From Mycobacterium sp. 4858 (GTDB lineage: Bacteria; Actinomycetota; Actinomycetes; Mycobacteriales; Mycobacteriaceae), in NCBI RefSeq assembly GCF_900240975.1, contig NZ_LT968775.1:1116001-1180000 (forward strand): 64,000 nucleotides of DNA. The letters are read 5' to 3'. The notes beneath the pieces are model-generated. The model made no database searches. It was given only the letters and a program-made list of their open reading frames with translations, and had not been told where the DNA came from. The first letter of the stretch is position 1; every line of letters starts with the position of its first letter. Below are positions 28,337 to 37,859 of this stretch, piece after piece. A program made the translations under genes and the position numbers.

Positions 28337-29088
28337 CCGTCGATTTCGACCGGCTGCGGGTCGGGCCCGCGACCAAGGTCATCGACGTCGGGTGCGGGGC
28401 CGGTCGGCACGCCTTCGAGGCGTATCGGCGCGGCGCGGACGTGGTCGCGTTCGACCGCGACCCGGACGAATTGCGTTCGGTCGACACCATTCTGCGCGCG
28501 ATGGCGGAAGCCGGCGAGGCGCCCGCCGGGGCGTCGGCGAAGGCGGTGCTCGGTGATGCGCTGAAATTGCCGTACGCCGACGAGACATTCGACTGCGTGA
28601 TCGCATCGGAGATCCTCGAGCACATTCCGCGCGACGACGCCGCCATCGCCGAACTGATCAGGGTGCTCAAAGTCGGCGGCACCCTGGCGGTCAGCGTGCC
28701 GCGCTGGCTGCCGGAGCGGGTGTGTTGGCTGCTGTCCGACGAATACCACAGCAATGAGGGCGGCCACGTCCGCATCTACCGGGCCAGCGAACTACGCGAC
28801 AAAATCGTCGACGGTGGAATGCAATTGACGCACGCCCACCACGCCCACGCGCTGCACTCCCCCTTCTGGTGGCTGAAATGCGCTGTGGGCGTGTCAAACA
28901 CCGACCACCGCGCCGTGTCCGCGTACCACAAACTCCTGGTGTGGGACCTGATGCAGCGGCCGAAGATCACGCAGCTGGCGGAATCGCTACTCAATCCCCT
29001 GGTCGGCAAGAGCGTGGCGATGTACTTCGTCAAACAGCCGGCGGCCGAAAGCCCAGCGACCGTGGGATGTGCAGTTGCATCGGTCTAA
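28330..29088 (+). CDS. SAM-dependent methyltransferase, probable mannose 3-O-methyltransferase of the MMP cluster
   Basis: A 252-aa class I methyltransferase: SAM loop VIDVGCGAGRHAFEA (GCGAGR at 21-26), acidic FDRDPDEL, and post-II region FDCVIASEILEHIPRDD. It lies between manT (7-bp overlap at its start) and mmpH (20-bp overlap at its end), so translation of the three is probably coupled. MMP is a polymer of 3-O-methylated mannose, which requires a 3-O-methyltransferase in addition to the terminal 1-O enzyme; this gene is the obvious candidate by position. The regiospecificity is inference. Confidence 0.8.
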   Translation: MLTVDFDRLRVGPATKVIDVGCGAGRHAFEAYRRGADVVAFDRDPDELRSVDTILRAMAEAGEAPAGASAKAVLGDALKLPYADETFDCVIASEILEHIPRDDAAIAELIRVLKVGGTLAVSVPRWLPERVCWLLSDEYHSNEGGHVRIYRASELRDKIVDGGMQLTHAHHAHALHSPFWWLKCAVGVSNTDHRAVSAYHKLLVWDLMQRPKITQLAESLLNPLVGKSVAMYFVKQPAAESPATVGCAVASV

Positions 29089-30151
29089 TCCCCCATCGGT
29101 CCCGGGCGTCCTCAGTCCCGAGCAGTGCCGTCAAACCGCGGCGTCAATCGCAGCCCTCCAAGAGCCCTCGGGAGCCATCCCCTGGTCTGAGGGCGGTCAC
29201 ACCGATCCGTGGGATCACATCGAGTGTGCGATGGCGCTCACCGCCGCCGGGTTGCTGGAACCGGCGCGCGCCGCCTTCGAATGGAGCCGCCGCACGCAGC
29301 GCGCCGACGGCTCCTGGCCCATCCAGCTGCGCGCGGGGGTCGTCGAGGACGCCAACAGCGACAGCAACTTCTGCGCCTACATCGCTACCGGTGTCTGGCA
29401 CCACGTGCTGGTCACGGGCGACCAGCGCTTTGCCACTCAGATGTGGCCGGTCGTGCAGAAGGCCATTGACTTCGTCATCGATCTGCAGGTCGGCTATGGC
29501 GAGATCTGTTGGGCCCGAAGCGAAGCCGGTCCCCTGCAGGAAGCGTTGTTGACCGGCTGCGCGAGCGTTTTCCACAGCATCCGGTGCGCCCTGGCGCTCG
29601 CCGCCCTGGTCGGCGAGCCGCAGCCGGAGTGGGAACTGGCCCTGGGCCGCCTCGGTCACGCGATCGCCGCTCACCCGGAGGTGTTCACCGAAAAAGACCG
29701 CTACTCGATGGACTGGTACTACCCCATCCTCGGTAGCGCCTTGCGGGGGCCGCAGGCGGCCGCGCGGATCAAGCAGCGGTGGGACGACTTCGTGGTCGGC
29801 GGCCTCGGCATTCGGTGCGTGGTCGACAGACCCTGGGTTACCGGCGCCGAGACATGCGAATTGGTCATGGCGCTCGATGCCATCGGCCAGCGGTCGGCGG
29901 CGCACCGGCAGTTCGGCGCGATGCAGCATCTGCGCGAACAAGACGGCTCCTACTGGACGGGGCTGGTTTTCGCGGACGGCAAGCGGTGGCCCGAGGAGCG
30001 CACCACGTGGACGGGCGCGGCGATGATCCTGGCCGCGGACGCGCTCTCGGACACCACGGCGGGCGCCGGAATCTTCCGCGGCCACCGACTGCCGATGGGC
30101 TTGCAGACGGACTTCGACTGCGAATGCGTCGGCGCCGGTCCCGGTCGGTAA
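29069..30151 (+). CDS. mmpH: MmpH-like alpha-endomannosidase (alpha/alpha-toroid), often mis-labelled prenyltransferase
   Basis: A 360-aa all-helical protein of the six-hairpin/terpenoid-cyclase toroid type. Seen: TDPWDHIECAMALTAAG, a QRADGSWPIQ turn resembling the QW repeats of squalene cyclases, and VTGDQRFATQMWPVVQKAID, which resembles six-hairpin glycosidases. There is no DXDD cyclase motif and no signal peptide. Position in the cluster matches MmpH, the intracellular endomannosidase that cuts MMP into primers for ManT. Start is GTG 29069, inside the end of the methyltransferase gene. Assignment rests mainly on gene order; catalytic acids are not assigned. Confidence 0.8.
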   Translation: MQLHRSNPPSVPGVLSPEQCRQTAASIAALQEPSGAIPWSEGGHTDPWDHIECAMALTAAGLLEPARAAFEWSRRTQRADGSWPIQLRAGVVEDANSDSNFCAYIATGVWHHVLVTGDQRFATQMWPVVQKAIDFVIDLQVGYGEICWARSEAGPLQEALLTGCASVFHSIRCALALAALVGEPQPEWELALGRLGHAIAAHPEVFTEKDRYSMDWYYPILGSALRGPQAAARIKQRWDDFVVGGLGIRCVVDRPWVTGAETCELVMALDAIGQRSAAHRQFGAMQHLREQDGSYWTGLVFADGKRWPEERTTWTGAAMILAADALSDTTAGAGIFRGHRLPMGLQTDFDCECVGAGPGR

Positions 30152-30160
30152 CGGTCGACT

Positions 30161-30832
<672 letters not shown>

Positions 30833-30938
30833 CTATCGTTTCCGGCGACAGCGCCGGCGCGGTGGTCGTGGTGGCGATCAGGAGTGTTCACAAAACGTAA
30901 GCCCAGCGGCCGGGGCGGGACCGCTTTACCATCATGCT

Positions 30939-31622
30939 GTGCGCCGCCCCTCGCCCGTTCGTAGCTGTGTTGCTGCTGTCCTCGCCGTGGTCCTGACCGT
31001 GGGCGGGCTGGTATTGCCCGCCGCGGTGCCGTCGTCCGGGATCCCGAGCGCCGCCGCGGCCAGCTGCCCCCCGGTGCAGGTGGTGTTCGCCCGCGGCCGA
31101 ATGGAATCGCCCGGACCGGGAGCGCTGGGCAACGCGTTCATCAGCGCGCTGCGATCCAAGGTCAACAAGAACATCGGCGTGTATGCCGTCAATTACCCGG
31201 CCGACACCGAGGTCGCTCAGGGTGCCAACGACATGAGCCGCCATGTTCAGGACATGATCACCAATTGCCCCAATACCCGACTGGTGCTGGGCGGTTACTC
31301 GCTGGGGGCGGCCGTCACCGACGTTGTGCTCGCGGCGCCCATTGGTGCGTTCGGATTCGACAGCCCATTGCCGCCGGGCGCCGATCAGCACATCGCGGCC
31401 GTGGCGTTGTTCGGCAACGGAAGCCAGTGGGTGGGGCCGATCACCAACTTCAGCCCGATCTACAACGACCGGACCATCGAGTTGTGCCACGGCGCCGATC
31501 CCATCTGCAACCCGGCGGACCCGAACACCTGGAAGGCGAACTGGCCGCAACACCTTGCCGGTGCCTACATCGATGCCGGCATGGCCAACCAGGCCGCCGA
31601 CTTCGTCGCCGGCAAGCTCTGA
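30939..31622 (+). CDS. Secreted cutinase-family esterase
   Basis: A second cutinase-like secreted esterase (227 aa). The signal peptide is long (about 1-42, with a hydrophobic core near residues 11-30). The catalytic triad is Ser121 in GYSLG, Asp187 in CHGADPIC and His205 in PQHLAGAY; four Cys are placed for two disulfides. The GTG start at 30939 has a weak upstream site. It is divergent from meT1 (115 bp). It is only about as similar to the cutinase at 9815 as separate subfamilies are, so it is not a recent duplicate. Confidence 0.93.
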   Translation: MRRPSPVRSCVAAVLAVVLTVGGLVLPAAVPSSGIPSAAAASCPPVQVVFARGRMESPGPGALGNAFISALRSKVNKNIGVYAVNYPADTEVAQGANDMSRHVQDMITNCPNTRLVLGGYSLGAAVTDVVLAAPIGAFGFDSPLPPGADQHIAAVALFGNGSQWVGPITNFSPIYNDRTIELCHGADPICNPADPNTWKANWPQHLAGAYIDAGMANQAADFVAGKL

Positions 31623-31666
31623 GACGCGGGAGAGTCGCTCCCGGCCAATAGGCGACCCTCCGATTT

Positions 31667-31684
31667 GATAGCGCCGGCGCTATC
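31667..31684. repeat. Perfect 18-bp palindrome after the cutinase gene
   Basis: GATAGCGCC/GGCGCTATC with no loop, 44 bp after the cutinase stop and 94 bp before the stop of the convergent small gene. There is no T tract. It could be a bidirectional terminator or a protein-binding site. Confidence 0.5.
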
Positions 31685-31778
31685 GGATTCGCGAATCAGG
31701 GAAATGATCAACCGTCTGGTCACTCGGGTGGCCAACGGGCGCGCTATGCGCAATTTTGCGCTATTACGTGCGAAATAT

Positions 31779-31985
31779 TCAGGCCGGAGTGTTGGTGCTC
31801 GAGTACAGCTTGAAGTCGCGGATGAGCGGAATGACCTCGCCACCGGGAATCGCGGCGTGCTGCCGGGCGCGGAAAGCCGGGTGACGGCGCATCGCGTCAC
31901 GACGTTCGCGCTCATGCCGCTGCGCCGCGGTCCATAACGGATGGGACTGAAGGAAAATAACCGTCGCTCCCGTTGTATTAGCCAC
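31779..31985 (-). CDS. Small basic hypothetical protein
   Basis: A 68-aa protein starting MANTTGATVIFLQSHPLWTA with an Arg/His-rich middle (HERERRDAMRRHPAFRAR) and no membrane segment or known domain. Support for a real gene: a GTG start at 31985 preceded nine bases upstream by the strong Shine-Dalgarno AGAGGAG, and a frame free of stops across the convergent gap. Function unknown. It is divergent from the GH16 gene with 258 bp between starts. Confidence 0.6.
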   Translation of the reverse strand: MANTTGATVIFLQSHPLWTAAQRHERERRDAMRRHPAFRARQHAAIPGGEVIPLIRDFKLYSSTNTPA

Positions 31986-32243
31986 GATCGTTAACTCCTC
32001 TCAGTACAACCCGCATTAGCTACACCCGGTGGTTATCGGCTTGTGATCTCAGAATGCCCGGCCGATCCTGAGACCAAACCACCCGTGAAGTTGAGAATTA
32101 GCCATGAATTTCGACTAATCGTTCAACCACCGCCGTGCCGGCGTCCGTGCTGGCCCGCCGGGTATCCGAAACGGTAGCGGCGACCACCGACACATTTCTG
32201 TGTTTCGGCTCCGTACGCCGGCGGCTGCTATGGTCCCTTGCGT

Positions 32244-33092
32244 ATGCCCAAGATGGATCGCCGCCGCATGATTTTGACGACCGGGATCGGCGTGCTGGCA
32301 GCCGCGCTGCCTGCGCCGCAAGCCCTGGCCCAACCCTCGGGACGGGATTCGCCCGCGGACCGCCCGCCCGCTCCCGCGGCGCCCAGCGGCCAAACCGGCA
32401 CCTACGTCTTTCACGACGAGTTCGACGGTCCCGCCGGCTCGGCACCCGACGCCTCGAAGTGGACGGTGGCGAAGGCCCGCGAGACGATCAAAGACCCGAC
32501 GTACTGGGAACAGCCCGACCACATCGGGCAATACCGCGACGACCGGCGCAACGTCTTCCTCGACGGCAACTCCAACCTCGTGCTGCTCGCCGCCAAGGAC
32601 GGGCCCACCTACTACAGCGGCAAGGTGCAGAGCCTCTGGCGCGGCGGAGTCGGCCACACCTGGGAAGCTCGCATCAAACTCAACTGCCTGACCGCCGGCG
32701 CCTGGCCGGCCTACTGGCTGGGTAATGATGACCAGGGCGAGATCGACGTGATGGAGTGGTACGGCAACGGCAGCTGGCCCTCGGCCACCACGGTCCACGC
32801 GAAAGCCAACGGCGGCGAGTGGAAGACCCACAACATCGCGGTGGACAGCGCCTGGCACACCTGGCGCACCCAGTGGGACGAGGCCGGAATCCGATTCTGG
32901 AAGGACTACGCCGACGGGGCCCAGCCGTACTTCGACGTACCGGCGAGCGCGCTGCCCGATTGGCCCTTCAACGCGCCGGGCTACACCGTCTATCCGGTGT
33001 TCAACCTCGCGGTGGCGGGCTCCGGCGGCGGCGACCCCGGGCCCGGAAGCTATCCCGCCAGCATGCTGGTCGACTGGATACGGGTCTGGTAG
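32244..33092 (+). CDS. Exported GH16 family beta-1,3-glucanase-like protein
   Basis: A 282-aa glycoside hydrolase family 16 jelly-roll protein similar in layout to Rv0315. The twin-arginine-like signal is MDRRRMILTTGIGVLAAALP (from residue 4), followed by a Pro-rich linker to about 50 and the catalytic domain. The active-site motif EIDVME places the nucleophile at Glu166, the helper Asp at 168 and the acid/base at Glu171. It probably acts on beta-1,3-glucan or a related polysaccharide outside the cell. ATG 32244 or 32253 are both possible starts. Its 3' end overlaps the convergent LLM oxidoreductase gene by 43 bp. Confidence 0.9.
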   Translation: MPKMDRRRMILTTGIGVLAAALPAPQALAQPSGRDSPADRPPAPAAPSGQTGTYVFHDEFDGPAGSAPDASKWTVAKARETIKDPTYWEQPDHIGQYRDDRRNVFLDGNSNLVLLAAKDGPTYYSGKVQSLWRGGVGHTWEARIKLNCLTAGAWPAYWLGNDDQGEIDVMEWYGNGSWPSATTVHAKANGGEWKTHNIAVDSAWHTWRTQWDEAGIRFWKDYADGAQPYFDVPASALPDWPFNAPGYTVYPVFNLAVAGSGGGDPGPGSYPASMLVDWIRVW

Positions 33093-33913
33093 TCGAGGGC
33101 CCGGCAGCGTTCGAGCAGTGCCGTCGTTGGCGCCTCCCGGAACGCCAGCACCATGTGCTCGCAGCCGAGTTGCTCGAATTCGGGCAACAGCGCGAGTTGC
33201 TCGTCCACCTGACCGGGTTCCGCCGGGTGTAGTGACACCTGTGCGGAGCGCTCGATCTCGCCCGGGTCGCGTCCCACGACGACACACGCCTCAGAGAGCC
33301 GGCCGTTGACTGCGCCCCATCGTTCTGGCCCCTCGTGTCCCGGCATGTTCCACATGTCCGCGTGACGTGCGATGACGCTCAACATCTTCGGTTCCGTGCC
33401 GCCGATCACGATCGGCGGGTGCGGGCGCTGCAGGGGCTTCGGTTCGCAGAGCGCGTCTTGGAGGGTGAAGAACCTCCCCTTGAAGGTCACCGATTCCTCG
33501 GCCCAGAGCCGACGGATCACGGTCAGCGCCTCGTCGACCATCGCGACGCGGGTGCCCGGGCCAGGGAACGCGATCCCATAGCCGCGATGTTCGGCCTCGT
33601 GCCATCCGGCGCCGATCCCGAAGTTGAGCCGCCCGCCGGAGATGTGGTCGACGGTGACCGCCATCTTGGCGAGGATCGCGGGGTTCCGGTACGTGACACC
33701 GGGTACCAGGCAACCGATGCGCGCCTGTCGGGTCACCACGGCCATAGCGGCCAGCGCGGTCCATCCCTCGAAGGTGGGGTCGGTGTGTTCCATCGGCCCG
33801 TAAAAATGGTCGTAATCCCACACCGTGTCAAAACCGAGGTTGTCGGCGATGCGCCACAACTGCTCGAGTTCGGGATATTTGAAACCCAGGTCGAATTTGA
33901 CCGTGATGCGCAT
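33050..33913 (-). CDS. LLM-class F420-dependent oxidoreductase
   Basis: A 287-aa luciferase-like TIM-barrel oxidoreductase, likely F420-dependent as most mycobacterial proteins of this pattern are. Seen: the N-terminal start MRITVKFDLGFKYPELEQLW, WDYDHFYGP, GCLVPGVTYRNPAILAKMA, and SGGRLNFGIGAGWHEAEHRGYG, the cofactor-phosphate region. The substrate is unknown. The ATG at 33913 leaves a 175-bp gap to the next gene. The last 43 bp are antisense to the end of the GH16 gene; both proteins keep normal family ends, so the overlap is genuine. Confidence 0.9.
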   Translation of the reverse strand: MRITVKFDLGFKYPELEQLWRIADNLGFDTVWDYDHFYGPMEHTDPTFEGWTALAAMAVVTRQARIGCLVPGVTYRNPAILAKMAVTVDHISGGRLNFGIGAGWHEAEHRGYGIAFPGPGTRVAMVDEALTVIRRLWAEESVTFKGRFFTLQDALCEPKPLQRPHPPIVIGGTEPKMLSVIARHADMWNMPGHEGPERWGAVNGRLSEACVVVGRDPGEIERSAQVSLHPAEPGQVDEQLALLPEFEQLGCEHMVLAFREAPTTALLERCRALDYQTRIQSTSMLAG

Positions 33914-34088
33914 GCGGCGATATTAAGACCGGCGCCGCGCTGCCGCAGGCGCAAAGGGCCAGATCCCCGAATTGTCGTGCGGGCGTAAGGTGCCAGACCT
34001 GCCGCATTAACCGTAGGCAAGTGCGACACGAGCGCTAGCAGACGCAAATCAGTTGTGCCGGTGGCCAACTGGTTCCTTTATGCCCGGC

Positions 34089-34934
34089 TCAATGGGTAAG
34101 CAGGGCCACCGCGCTCCACACTCTGCCGCCCGGGTGACGCGGATCCGGCTGGGGCAGCCAGGCCAACGGGCGCATCCACACCGGCAGGCGGTGAAACCGG
34201 TGGGCGGCCGCATATAGCGCCTCCACCTCGACGGTGCGCCAGCCCAAATCTTCGAAATACGCCAACCCGTTTTCGGGTGCGAACTTGAACGGGGCGTTTT
34301 GCAACATGCCCGCCATTTTCTTGTTCATCATCTTCTTCAGGCCCGGCCCGGCGAAGTCGAGCATCCACCAGGCGACCTCGGGCCGCGTAATGGCCGCCGA
34401 CAGCGCCGCGACGTCGCCGTCCTCGAGATACATCAACAGGCCCTCGGTCAGTACCAGCGCCCTGGCGGCGCCGCGCAGGGCCTCGTCGAGGAAGGCGTGG
34501 AGGGCGGCGGGGTCGGCCAGATCGACAGCGACACGGGTCAGCCGGCACCGCGGCGCCTCGTCGGCGAGTAGCTGCGTCTTCTCCGCCAGCAACTTCGGCA
34601 GATCCGCCTCCACCCACGTGAGTTCGGCCGGGAGGTCCAGCCGATAGGGCCGGGTGTCCAAACCGGCCGCCAGGTTCAGCACTCGGTCGCAGCCGTCGCT
34701 GATCGCTTGCGCGATGGCGTCGTCGATGAGTTTGGTCCGCGCGACGAGCCACCAACCGTTGCGGGTCGACCGCGGGACCTTGGCGACGATTTCGCGACCG
34801 TGTTCACCGGCCAACCGGTCGGCGAGCGGGTCGTTGAACAGTGCATCGGGCCGGGCGGATTCGGTTGCCCGGTGCAGGGCGGTCCATCGGGCGGTATCGG
34901 AAACGTGGGTGATCGTGTGCTCGGGGCTCGACAT
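34089..34934 (-). CDS. Class I SAM-dependent methyltransferase (TIGR00027-type)
   Basis: A 281-aa member of the same methyltransferase family as the gene at 1-924. Family marks are DALFNDPLADRLAG near residues 30-43, the SAM-binding AAGLDTRPYRL, and VLTEGLLMYLEDGDVAAL. It is a little shorter than usual and lacks the long Ser/Thr N terminus. Substrate unknown. It is 31 bp downstream of a secreted-protein gene on the same strand, though no functional link is evident. Confidence 0.88.
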   Translation of the reverse strand: MSSPEHTITHVSDTARWTALHRATESARPDALFNDPLADRLAGEHGREIVAKVPRSTRNGWWLVARTKLIDDAIAQAISDGCDRVLNLAAGLDTRPYRLDLPAELTWVEADLPKLLAEKTQLLADEAPRCRLTRVAVDLADPAALHAFLDEALRGAARALVLTEGLLMYLEDGDVAALSAAITRPEVAWWMLDFAGPGLKKMMNKKMAGMLQNAPFKFAPENGLAYFEDLGWRTVEVEALYAAAHRFHRLPVWMRPLAWLPQPDPRHPGGRVWSAVALLTH

Positions 34935-34965
34935 ACGTTGCGTTATAGCAGCGTCGCCGCCGGTT

Positions 34966-35640
34966 TTACTGCCCGGCCTTACCCCCCGCGAGCCAGGCGC
35001 CGGCCACCGCCCGGGTCTGCGGTGGCGGCAGCGCGGCGTTCGTTGCGCCGAGTTGACCGACCTTCACCGTCCACACCGCCGAGGAGCGGTCGATGCAGCT
35101 GCCGGCGCCCTGGCTGGGCAGCCACAGCACCGCGAGGTTGGCGTGCGGGTCGCCGCAGCCGTAAACGCCGACGTAGCCGTCGGCGCGTCCGCCCCATGCG
35201 CCGCCGTTGCGCAGCAGGCAGTGGGTTCCGTCGTCCAGGGTCAGTGCGAACGGGTCCGGCGTCGCGCTCGGCCGGACGGGCGGAAGCGGGCCGCCGTAGC
35301 TGACCCGATGCAGACGCTGCTGCCAGGGATCGTCCACACACAACAGCGATCCGGGCGTCGACGGCCAGCAGGTGCCCGCGCCGGCCGCGCTGGGCGAGCA
35401 GTAATAGACGTCGTCGGCCACCGCCGACGGCGACGCGGTGCTGCAGTCGTCGACAACGACGACGTTGCCCTCCGGAGGCGACTCCTTGTAGCCGTTGATC
35501 GGTTGGCCGGCGGGGCCGACGGCCACCGTGGTGATCACCTGCGTCGGCGGCGGATCGGCGATTGCGACACCGGGCTGCGCGGACACGGCCAACGCCACCA
35601 CCGCGACCGGCGCCAGGACAAGTTGTGGCATCGCCTTCAT
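34966..35640 (-). CDS. Secreted Cys-containing hypothetical protein
   Basis: A 224-aa protein with a signal peptide (MKAMPQLVLAPVAVVALAVS to about residue 28, ending VAIADPPP). The mature part contains eight or so Cys in pairs (DDCS, YYCS, GTCWP, LLCVDD, HCLL, YGCGD, GSCID), which suggests a disulfide-bonded extracellular protein. Not a family I can name; homologues seem mycobacterial. ATG 35640, preceded by GGAGGTG, is chosen over 35649. Divergent from the quinone-oxidoreductase-like gene at 35719. Confidence 0.75.
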   Translation of the reverse strand: MKAMPQLVLAPVAVVALAVSAQPGVAIADPPPTQVITTVAVGPAGQPINGYKESPPEGNVVVVDDCSTASPSAVADDVYYCSPSAAGAGTCWPSTPGSLLCVDDPWQQRLHRVSYGGPLPPVRPSATPDPFALTLDDGTHCLLRNGGAWGGRADGYVGVYGCGDPHANLAVLWLPSQGAGSCIDRSSAVWTVKVGQLGATNAALPPPQTRAVAGAWLAGGKAGQ

Positions 35641-35718
35641 CGAATCCACCTCCGGGTCGAGCGGCGTCCCTTTTACGCAGGGTAGAACGCGCAGGGGTGC
35701 GGAGGGTACCGTGCGCTA

Positions 35719-36729
35719 ATGACCGGACGAAACCGTCGTTTCCTGCTGCGCGAACGGCCTGTCGGACGCATCGGCCCCGGCACATTCGAGCTGACCGAAG
35801 AGGCGATCCCCGAACTCGGCGACGGCGAGGCGCTAGTGCGGGTCGACTGGATCTCGCTGGACCCGACGAACCGCACGTGGATCAACGACACCCCGCCCTA
35901 CCTGCCTCCGGTGGGCATCGGCGAGGTCATGCGAGCGGGCGCCCTCGGCGAGGTCGTCGCGTCGAAGAGTTCCACCTACGCCGTCGGTCAGCAGGTGCAA
36001 GGGCTGCTCGGCTGGCAGGAGTACGCGGTCGTCTCGGATACGTCGCTGATCAATCCCGTCCAGGTCGCGCAAGGCATTTCGCCGAGCGCCTACCTGGGCG
36101 CGCTGGGGATGACCGGCCTCACAGCGTGGATCGGGATTCGCGATATCGGCAAGCCGCAGCCCGGCGAGACCGTCGTCGTCTCCGCGGCGGCCGGTGCGGT
36201 CGGCTCGGTCGCCGGTCAGCTCGCCAAGGCCGCGGGGGCGCGTGTCGTCGGAATCGCCGGAGGGCCCGAGAAGTGCGCGCTGCTCACCGACCGGCTGGGC
36301 TTCGACGCGGCGGTCGACCACCGCGCCGACGACTGGGCCGCCCAACTGGCCGCGGCGACACCCGACGGCATCGACGTCGACTTCGAGAACGTCGGCGGCG
36401 AGCTCATGGACGCGATCTTCGCGCGCCTCAACATCGGCGCCCGCGTCGCGCTCTGCGGCCTGATCTCCGGTTACAACGCGGAGGATCCCCCGCCAGGTCC
36501 GCGTGCGTTCGGGAACCTCCTCATCCAGCGCGCCACCCTGCGCGGCTTCATCGTCCTCGACCACTTCGGGCGCGCGGCGGAGGCCATCAGCGAGATCGCC
36601 GGTCTGATCGAGGCGGGAAAGCTCACTCCGCTCGAGACGGTCGTCGAGGGGTTCGAGCAGCTGCCGACGGCGATCAACATGCTGTTCGACGGCAAGAACG
36701 TCGGCAAGCTGGTGGTCAAGGTCGGCTGA
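35719..36729 (+). CDS. Zinc-independent MDR-family NADP-dependent oxidoreductase
   Basis: A 336-aa medium-chain dehydrogenase/reductase of the leukotriene B4 dehydrogenase/CurA type, which reduces the double bond of enones with NADPH. Seen: the GroES-like N domain (1-120) and the Rossmann domain with the nucleotide loop SAAAGAVGSVAGQLAK near 155-170. Zinc ligands typical of alcohol dehydrogenases are missing. The conserved C-terminal NVGKLVVKVG is intact. It probably detoxifies reactive carbonyl compounds, but the substrate is not shown. Start ATG 35719. Confidence 0.9.
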   Translation: MTGRNRRFLLRERPVGRIGPGTFELTEEAIPELGDGEALVRVDWISLDPTNRTWINDTPPYLPPVGIGEVMRAGALGEVVASKSSTYAVGQQVQGLLGWQEYAVVSDTSLINPVQVAQGISPSAYLGALGMTGLTAWIGIRDIGKPQPGETVVVSAAAGAVGSVAGQLAKAAGARVVGIAGGPEKCALLTDRLGFDAAVDHRADDWAAQLAAATPDGIDVDFENVGGELMDAIFARLNIGARVALCGLISGYNAEDPPPGPRAFGNLLIQRATLRGFIVLDHFGRAAEAISEIAGLIEAGKLTPLETVVEGFEQLPTAINMLFDGKNVGKLVVKVG

Positions 36730-36885
36730 TACTCAGCCGAATTCGAGGAGGGCGTAGACCCGCGGAAGGGCGTTATCGGCGGGAACGGAACGATGACAAT
36801 CCGCCGGCCCACACCAGGATGCCGAGCGGCGCGATACGGATTCCCGCCATCACAAGGAACGGGCCGATGTGCCGTCCCATTCGGG

Positions 36886-37533
36886 CTAGCCCGGCGCGGA
36901 CGCCGGATCGATGGGAATTGCGATCTCGTTGCGCCGGCGCATCGGCACCGTCCAGGGCGGGTCGTAGAACCAGGCCTCGGGATCGCCGGCCTGTTGAATC
37001 CCGCTGTCCTGCAATATCTTCAGGAGTTCCTTCGTGCGCAAGGCGACCGCCTTAGGGCTGCGGTCACCGCTGAATCGCAGCACCGCGACGGTGGCGGGCG
37101 GCACCTCAACGAGGCGGACCTGATCATCGTTGGGCGCGGGAAGGGTTTCCGTCGTCCACTTCGCGGGCATGAAGAACCGGATCGTCCAGCCGGTCTCGCC
37201 GCCCGCGGACTGGACGACGGGCGCGGTCATCGCGATCTGCTGGCCGCCCCCGCTCGACTGCTGGCTGACGGGGGTCGTCATCGAGATTGATCGTTTGCCC
37301 CGGTTGCCGCCGAATATGTAGCCCGCCAACCGCCGGAATCCGACGTCACGAGCGCGATTTTCGTCGGCGTCGACCGTCGTCTCGGCGGCGATCCGCGGAC
37401 CGTAGCGGCGGATCTCGACGGCGCCCGTCAGTGGCTCGCGCGTGTACGCCGGCTCCTCGGTGCCGACCCGGATGCCGCCCACCGCCAGGACCGATTCGGC
37501 CACCTGCTCGGCGAGCTTGATGGGGTTCATCAT
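36886..37533 (-). CDS. SOUL-family haem-binding protein
   Basis: A 215-aa protein of the SOUL/HBP23 haem-binding superfamily: YTREPLTGAVEIRRYGPRIA, the FRRLAGYIFGGNRGKRSISM segment and MTTPVS followed by a repeat-like MTAPVV. Mycobacterial SOUL proteins are suggested to bind or transport haem. There is no signal peptide, though residues 1-20 form an amphipathic helix. Two ATG codons in tandem start the gene (37533, 37530), after GAAAGGAAACG. Convergent with the CurA-like gene 156 bp away. Confidence 0.88.
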   Translation of the reverse strand: MMNPIKLAEQVAESVLAVGGIRVGTEEPAYTREPLTGAVEIRRYGPRIAAETTVDADENRARDVGFRRLAGYIFGGNRGKRSISMTTPVSQQSSGGGQQIAMTAPVVQSAGGETGWTIRFFMPAKWTTETLPAPNDDQVRLVEVPPATVAVLRFSGDRSPKAVALRTKELLKILQDSGIQQAGDPEAWFYDPPWTVPMRRRNEIAIPIDPASAPG

Positions 37534-37859
37534 CGGACCGTTTCCTTTCTCGATTCAAGCAGCGGCAAGGCTGACCAACGGCGTCGCGAACGCACACCAG
37601 AGCGGACACCCTGCGAGCGGGTCCGAGATGCGAGCCGCGAGGGGTGACCGTTCATCTGGATTCACCCACCTGTTGCCGGTGGTCCGCAACTGAGGTTATT
37701 CCCCAACAGCGGTGTCGCCCGACTCTTGTCTTTTGGCGCGAACCAGTGGTGACGCAAGCGGTCGGGCGGCGAGTTTTGGGATCGGTAGCCGGTTCTCGCG
37801 TCTGTACTTGGCGCAACGACGACGCCAATCCGGCGGCGCCCCACGAAAGGAAGTCAGAA
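37534..37859. other. 326-bp divergent intergenic region
   Basis: Lies between the SOUL gene and the small membrane-protein gene and holds both promoters. I see no RNA gene, palindrome or small ORF that I would support; frames here are short and have no ribosome binding site. Confidence 0.4.

Noticed and set aside
31665..31937. Plus-strand frame after the cutinase gene
   Set aside because: It is antisense to the 68-aa gene that has a strong ribosome binding site, and includes the 18-bp palindrome.
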